Position numbers and translations under genes: made by a program | Part shown: piece after piece, positions 58,101 to 64,000 of the stretch | Numbering within the stretch: position 1 is the stretch's first letter | How the letters are laid out: every line of letters begins with the position of its first letter | The notes under the pieces: generated by a model | The model's database searches: none | What the model was told of the DNA's origin: nothing | The model's input: the letters and a program-made list of their open reading frames with translations, nothing else | Source of the DNA: Bimastos eiseni | Lineage: Eukaryota > Annelida > Clitellata > Crassiclitellata > Lumbricidae | Length of the DNA: 64,000 nucleotides | Direction of reading: 5' to 3' | NCBI GenBank assembly: GCA_959347315.1 | Contig: OY365808.1 | Coordinates: 4,950,188 to 5,014,187, forward strand

Positions 58101-61100
58101 GATAATATACTGATGAGAATAACGCCGATCGCGTTCAAGCAAAAGGGAAGACCTTGACTCGTCTGAAGGATGGTCATCCATCTCCAGGATTAAACTCTAG
58201 CCCGCATCAAGACAAATAACTGACCCATTCTAAGAACTCAGCAAACCCTCACCTTTTGCTATTTCCTCACAGGTATTTTGCACAAAAACTGAAAGCATTT
58301 TCACAAATCCAATCCCGATTCCTTCTTCTCTCCATCCTTCATCGCCATTTCAATTCTAAACACCAACCACCTTAGCCGTCTAATTGCCTCTCTGCTTGCC
58401 TCTCCGACTCTCTAGATTTTAACCTTTGCCTATCGATTTTTTTATTGATTAAGCACCTCCGAATAAGCTGTTGCTCTCGCGACTCCTCTTTTTATGGGAT
58501 TGTTGCAGAGTTGTATGGTCTCGAAACAATGTTTTGGTCTCAAGTCGTCTCGAGACAGTTTTTAATGCCTCGGTCACAGGGAACCTGTTGTTTCGATCTT
58601 ATCTGGGAGTTACCACACTAGTTATGACGTTGTGACAAAACTAATTTTTCTGCCAACTTTCCCCCACCTCCTCTACTGTCTTGGAACTAGTGTCTAGGTC
58701 TTTGTACGTCACTGTCACTGTCTGGTTCTCGGTACCTCACTCTCTCGGTCTCGTTTTAGTCTCGAAGTTCCAAGTCTTGCATACAAACCAGGACTGTTGT
58801 AATTTGGAGTTAACGATTACGACAACGAGTGTAGGACTCACCAGTCTACCTCGAAGATCGCTCGGATGAGACGTTGCGTTGACCATTTGTGTACAGCCCG
58901 CGTGGCAAGGGGAGAGGTAGAGAAGTCCGTCGCTACCACAGACTGGATCGAACACATCCAACGAACAGCCACAATTCACGTTGCAATCGGTCGTCAGGTT
59001 CCGTCTGAAGAAACATTCATACACAATCAAATCATAGGCCGATATCACAGAGAACGACCACTAACTCGTAATTGCAATCGAAATCTCAAAACATTTAAAC
59101 AACACTCATTAGGGTCCACTCAGACTCTTTTATTACTCGTCTTTATGTTAAACTGTTCTTTTTAGTCGTGCCGGGGTCTGGAGAGCTCCCGAGTAGTTGC
59201 TTTGAAGGAGCGCTTTATACATTTTTTAATGGATGAATGAAGGAACCAATAAGCCAAGCGGAGGGCACAACAGACTTGTAGCATTTGCATTTCCGATGGT
59301 TATGCCTACAATTTAACTTTGTTTGGCATAGGACATGAATAAATGGTAGCAATGTGCATAGGCTACCTGTCTTTGAGTAACTGTCCAGAGTAGAGGATAT
59401 TAGGACAGGAGAGATTCAATGCAGGTATTAACAGCAGGAGACTGACCAGCGTCAGAGAGAAATTCATCCGACACAGTCCTGCCACTCCGCCGTCGATCCC
59501 TTTTATCTTTCCAGTTACCACTCCACCCGCGTACGAAGCCACAGCGGCAAATACCGCGGGAATCATTCCTGCACAAGACGCAGGCATTTCAAATGTAAAT
59601 CGATTTCAGTAGTACAGAATACAAGCGTTGTATCCAGGAGAAATATGCAAACACTCATTTGCTGAACAAGAAGATGTAAAATTTGAGCAAATGGAGAAAA
59701 TGTTCATCTTTAAAAGTATGTAGGCCTATTACATCTAATCAACTTTCAGTGCATGTATTGCAGATTATTTACAACTAGGGAAGAAAAATCTGACATCGAA
59801 AATCAAGTTTGATCAAAAGGCCGTATCAATGTCGTAACGATTTAAAAGAGACGTTGTCAGCTTGTCTGGCCAAAATCACGATCGAATGAATCCGTGGGTG
59901 AATAGGGCATCGACTAGTATGACATAACATAGAACAAATGCTGTTCAAAGATCTGTGCTCCGTTAGAACCACAATATTACAACTGAGAATGTCCCACCTC
60001 CCACGAGACTAGCGACCGACGCCGTTTTCTGGAAGTGAACCTCGAAGTATTTGGGGATAAACGACAAGAAACCTAAAGCTGACCAGTCGCTGCAAATGGC
60101 GATCACAGTGAGAACGTAGATCGGATTCGTAATCAGTCGGAACATCGCCTTAGGAAACTCTACAGGAAACAAAACAATAAACGATTGTCGTATTGGAAAC
60201 ATAACTAACACACGAACTGAATAGAATTGTTTTCTGATATGAAGCAATTATCTTACTTAAATCTTCGAAAATTCGCTGCGCCCACAAAAGCCACTTTAAG
60301 GAGACCAGCTTATTTCACCGGCGCTATACAAGATCAAGGCCACATGCAATAACCAATAGTCAGTAAATTGTAATAGTCAATTGCGCAATAGCAGTTCTAA
60401 GCTGTATCTAAGTGAATAGAAAACATTTAAGGCTAAGTTATAGAAAAACTGAATTTCTGCAAGACAGTCCATTACGACGAAAGGTTTCGAAGTTTTCTTC
60501 TGTCTCGGGTGACTGATCCTCTAAAAATTGACATGAGAGAAATCTAATCCACGGCGTCACTCTTTCCGAAATATTGGGTTCATCCATACATATAAATAAC
60601 AATATGCTGCAAAGCAAACCAATCATTCATCGCTCCACTTCGTCTTAGCATTAGCGTCGCCATAGGGGCGGGCAAAAGGACGGCCGCCCCATTCAGCCCA
60701 GGCTGGTTCCTGGGAATCGTGCAAATCCGAGGACTTTATTGAATGGAGGGGGGGGGTACCCTATGTGATTTCTAATTTGGCATTTCACAATTAAGGTTCT
60801 CTGCATAAAACATAAAACATAATCAAACTTTGTCACAAATAGAGAAGATTTAAGTACTTTTATTTCTCGAAATTACAGTTGAAAAATTAGAGGTAAACAA
60901 GAGCCCAAAATGTACTTATTTAGCATCAAATGCTTAAAATTGCGCGGGCCTCTAGGGATCCGTCTCAGACCCCGATAGAGAAGCTTATTACTCTCCACGG
61001 GTCCCCTAATCTTTAGGGATTTTTTGCTCGCAACCTCCAAGCTCTATGTACAAAACTTCGTTTTACTTCAATTAAAAATTTGCTCTATCTCGCTTTAAAA

Positions 61101-63693
61101 ATCAGGTTATGGTTTGCAGTTGAAGCACAGAAATTCACTGCAATTTAGAAAGCTTCGTTTGCGAACGCCTGAACGCGTTCTAACGTCTAAATTCTCAGCT
61201 CCCTTGCAAATAATTTAGGCAAATTTATTCACACATCGAGGTGATTGATTCCGAACGAAATAATGGTTTAATAATATGAGATAAACAAGTGTCAAAAATG
61301 CACTCCGTTTCGCATCAAATGCTCAAAATTTCGCCGGATCAGACCCCGCTGTTGCTAGGGACTCCCCCCAAACCTCCATGCTCTGGCGACGCCACTGCGT
61401 GTTAGCGCACTCCAACCGACTCCACACTCTCCTGAGCTCCACCACAGTAGCGATAACGAGTTAGAAATGATTTTGTTCCGTTTACTGAACAATGAACTAA
61501 CATGAAACGTTCGAGTTACCTTTCCAGTCGATTGACGACACGTCGTTGGATTTCATCGGAACAATTGAAGACTCATCTCCACTCGTTGAAGGAAGCAGTG
61601 ACGTCTTCTTCTCCTCCAACTTCTCTTCCTTTTCCGCCTCATTCCCTTCCTCCTCCGTTTCGTCTTTCCCATTTTTATATTTGCTCGCCTTCACCACACC
61701 CTCTTTCTGTTTATAAATCTTCTTAGTTCGCTCTTTCTCCACCTTCCATGCCTCTCCATTCTCCGTTTCCATCCCGTCCTCCTTCCGCTCCACGGTCTCT
61801 GCAATTGTTATTCCATTCTCTGGATAATCCGCGGTGGAAGAAGACTTTCTGATCGGCCGGAGATTCCTGGGTAGCATGGACATGGGGATGCAGATGAGGA
61901 AGTTGATGACGGTGTTGATGAGGAAACCCATCCACCAAGCACCGATCCATTGCGGATCTTTCGGAGTCAGGTCGGTCTCTGTAGCATCAGCCACACATAC
62001 CAATGTATAGGCCTAAAGCGACCTCACGTTCAAGCTTTATTGTCATGTCAATGTTTCGAGTCGTTAAGATATGTCTTTGCTAGACCAACTAGCGAACATT
62101 TTCTCCAGATGGTACCTTATAATATATATCTAGAGAGACTACACTGTCATTTTGGAATGCCTCTGGGAAATTTCTTGAATGGCGCTATAAATATACACAG
62201 TTACACTAATAGCGATTATAGATACGAGTGTATTCTTATTGCACTCTTGAAGGCCATCGCAACCTACGCCATCATTTGTAGACCAACTGCAGTCACTATC
62301 GAATTAGATGAGAAGAAGAGTCACGAACATCAGTTTTCAACCTACATGTGTAGAGCCCAAATTGTGAATGGCTACACAGTCTACATACAATATTGTATAT
62401 CAATATATCAGCCGTCGCACTCTGTAACATAGTCTACTGCTCAGGAGAAAAATCCCGACAAAATAATATGTTAGTCTGTCATTATTAAACAGCAACTAAT
62501 TATCATCATACATCGATCCATCCATTTATTCATCCTTCCGTCCATCCACCCAAACCCACCCTAAAAAGTGAAAACGTTCTGACCTTGAAGGGTGGTGTGG
62601 ATCGACAGGAAATATCCTCCCATTGCGAACGAAACGATCGGAGATACCAATCGTACGGTGTACATCAGACCTACATGCACAAAACGAGCATAATTATTTA
62701 AACTGGAATAAGCGCTGCTAAACATAGTCCACTCTGCGAGTCGGCGAGAGACTCTTTTAATGTCCAGACACGATGTACGTGTAGGCTCAATGCGATATAA
62801 TATTGTAATTGGCAACAAATTGCTCGAAATTCGGGACAATTGGCTGTATAAGTGGAATTAAGGTGATTAAGATGAACTCGGATAAAGTTGCATGCGGAAC
62901 ATTGTTTTTTTTTATAACCGATGAGTTTTGCTGATAGTTCTGGATCGGTATGATCGTCGACGAAGGCCAGACCAACGATCCAGCTTGGAGCTCCAGCGAA
63001 GCCATGTATCAAATCAGCGATGGATAGGATCACAACCGCAGGCAGCACATAGGAGATGCTTTCGCCAGCTGTCTGCCTTTCCTCCGCACTGCAAGTCCTT
63101 TTCTCGCCATCTGATTGTCCACCCAACCCACTGTAATCTCCGCACAGCTGACTCAATCCACTTCCGTTCTCCTGCAGCGGTGCAGTGATGTTGTGAGTAG
63201 TCTGTATCTGGGCATGTGCTGCGTCGATTGCGTCATTTCCGGTGCCGCAGAGGAGGTGAGGGAGATAGTAGAGGAAGGCGGCGATGGAGGTCAGGAGCAT
63301 GCAGACACTGAAGAGTCGTGGTGTATTACCTTTGGCGAAGAATAATGTGACGATGATTATGCTGACCGGGTAACCGATGAGTGAGGTGTTAACGATGAAC
63401 CCAGCGAGGGAGCTTGTTAGGTTGAAGCGCTTTTCGAGGGTCGTTAGAACTGCGGTGGGGTACGTCCCCTGGACCGCGTGGGTGAACGAGAACAATATGT
63501 ATAGTACAATGAAGGTCCAGACGTGTGCAAATGGCGCCAATATCTTAGGCCGAAAACGACGCCAACCGCATCCGGCGTTTGCTGCTTCTGCTTCCGCTTC
63601 CGTTTCATCGCCCATATATTCTGGGGCAGACGGAGGTTCCTCGGAACTGCTGACATTGCGCAGCTGCGCCTGTGTTACATCGGACTCTGCCAT
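55152..63693 (-). CDS. Organic anion transporting polypeptide (SLCO/OATP family), nine exons, 791 aa
   Basis: Minus-strand exons: 63693-62919, 62670-62584, 61978-61520, 60159-59998, 59568-59367, 59004-58842, 58008-57821, 55871-55807, 55426-55152. All are GT-AG, in phase, and end at TAA/TAG-type stop 55152. OATPs carry bile acids, hormones and other organic anions across the plasma membrane through 12 membrane segments. Exon 1 holds the first segments (FIVLYILFSFTHAVQGTYPT; VDDHTDPELSAKLIG). Exon 3 has the superfamily signature as DPQWIGAWWMGFL (residues 295-307; Gln where Arg is usual), then an unusually charged cytoplasmic loop rich in Glu and Lys. Exons 6-7 encode the Kazal-like Cys-rich extracellular loop (CNVNCGCSLDVFDPVCGSDG). 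Exons 8-9 give the last segments (KTFALGLQAL; IPAPMLYGMIFDESC). The subfamily cannot be assigned by eye. Confidence 0.94.
55443..55806 (-). other. SLCO intron 8
   Basis: Short intron between exons 8 and 9, with gtaagt donor and ttttcag acceptor. Nothing else recognised. Confidence 0.7.
56110..56170 (-). mobile_element. L2-like LINE tail
   Basis: The reverse complement ends gtcgctatataaatattc, preceded by ctctgaatctctgag. Confidence 0.5.
56795..56905. repeat. Tandem array of the palindrome CTCGTGCGCACGAG
   Basis: Three copies of the cgtgcgcacga core spaced about 48 bp apart, with actcgttccctcgactta between them. The first copy is a perfect 14-bp palindrome, and the flanking ttaataagt also pairs, making longer imperfect hairpins. 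Confidence 0.9.
57190..57390. repeat. Minisatellite, unit about 36 bp (tggaagctggattgatgaaa)
   Basis: Five to six units of aaatggaagctggattgatg-aaaataatcatgctt type in tandem inside the foldback element. An inverted version (cattccagttccctgttta) lies at about 57460-57490. Confidence 0.85.
59130..59235 (+). mobile_element. L2-like LINE tail
   Basis: aactgttctttttagtcgtg...gagagctcccgagtag...ggagcgctttatacatt plus GAAT repeats, in SLCO intron 5. Confidence 0.65.
60255..60360 (+). repeat. Dispersed repeat R1, copy 2
   Basis: Second copy of the 54505-54610 repeat, inside SLCO intron 3. Confidence 0.75.
60649..61397. mobile_element. hAT-type element in SLCO intron 3
   Basis: Ends CATTAGCGTCGCCATAG and (opposite strand) CAGTGGCGTCGCCAGAG, flanked by cgtcttag and cgtgttag (7 of 8). 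The interior has two related segments (caaatgcttaaaattgcgc near 60930 and caaatgctcaaaatttcgc near 61317), so it is internally duplicated. No transposase. Confidence 0.88.
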
Positions 63694-64000
63694 GCGTGTG
63701 TTGCGTTGGCTTCGAAATGTCGCACGACTTTATAGACCGTTACAAGTTGCTCGAACTTCTGTGTCCCAGAATAATCGAGCGCACAGAATTCAAACTTTGT
63801 AACTCAGTTCATTAAATTTTAATGTCTGAACAGCAAAGCAAGATGCTACTTCTCAGATAAAACCAGACCTCTGTTGGACGACCCCATTATTATTTATGTC
63901 TCAGCTAAGATCAGCAAAGTCGGCCGATGTTCTCGTGTTTGTGACCAAAACTAAAACGGGTGATCGGTCCTTTCGGATGGCTGCATGGTTTATGTGCCTA
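63694..64000 (-). promoter_or_regulatory. Upstream flank of the SLCO gene
   Basis: About 300 bp upstream of the start codon, expected to hold the 5' UTR and perhaps promoter. I see no clear TATA box or initiator and no upstream exon. Confidence 0.3.

Overview
This is an intron-rich, AT-rich stretch of animal nuclear genome. The genes are spliced with GT-AG introns, the protein families are metazoan (CNOT3, an OATP-type transporter with a Kazal-like loop, a Ly6/uPAR-type protein), and introns and intergenic DNA are packed with hAT, Tc1/mariner, LINE and tRNA-derived SINE copies. The spread of hAT miniature elements suggests a non-vertebrate, probably marine, animal. I cannot fix the phylum from sequence alone.

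Layout. 1-803: intron and last exon of a small secreted Cys-rich protein gene whose earlier exons lie outside the window. 804-4963: intergenic, with hAT and LINE debris. 4964 to about 8120: a decayed phytanoyl-CoA dioxygenase (PhyH)-like gene, + strand. 11356-13475: a complete three-exon paralogue of the Cys-rich gene, + strand, with a hAT element in intron 1. 13476-19176: intergenic, with two hAT elements, a LINE remnant and two minisatellites, one with higher-order structure. 19177-44996: complete CNOT3 orthologue, 16 coding exons, 776 codons, + strand. Its introns hold most of the mobile elements, including a DD37E Tc1/mariner copy (43196-44772) and a perfect 107-bp inverted repeat (33046-33270). 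46578-47149: foldback element with 9-bp target duplication. 47264-50315: three-exon Ly6/uPAR-type secreted protein gene, minus strand. 50316-55151: microsatellites, a duplicated polypurine segment and a hAT element with a dead transposase. 55152-63693: complete nine-exon OATP/SLCO transporter gene, 791 codons, minus strand. 63694-64000: its upstream flank.

The genes do not form a pathway. CNOT3 is a core CCR4-NOT mRNA deadenylation subunit, the SLCO protein is a plasma-membrane organic anion carrier, and the Ly6-type and Cys-rich proteins are secreted or surface proteins of unknown function. The most unusual content lies in the non-coding DNA: an SLCO intron minisatellite whose unit resembles the adjacent 5' splice site, split by a foldback transposon with tandem-repeat arms; the perfect CNOT3 intronic hairpin; and about ten distinct hAT-type insertions, most with readable 8-bp target duplications.
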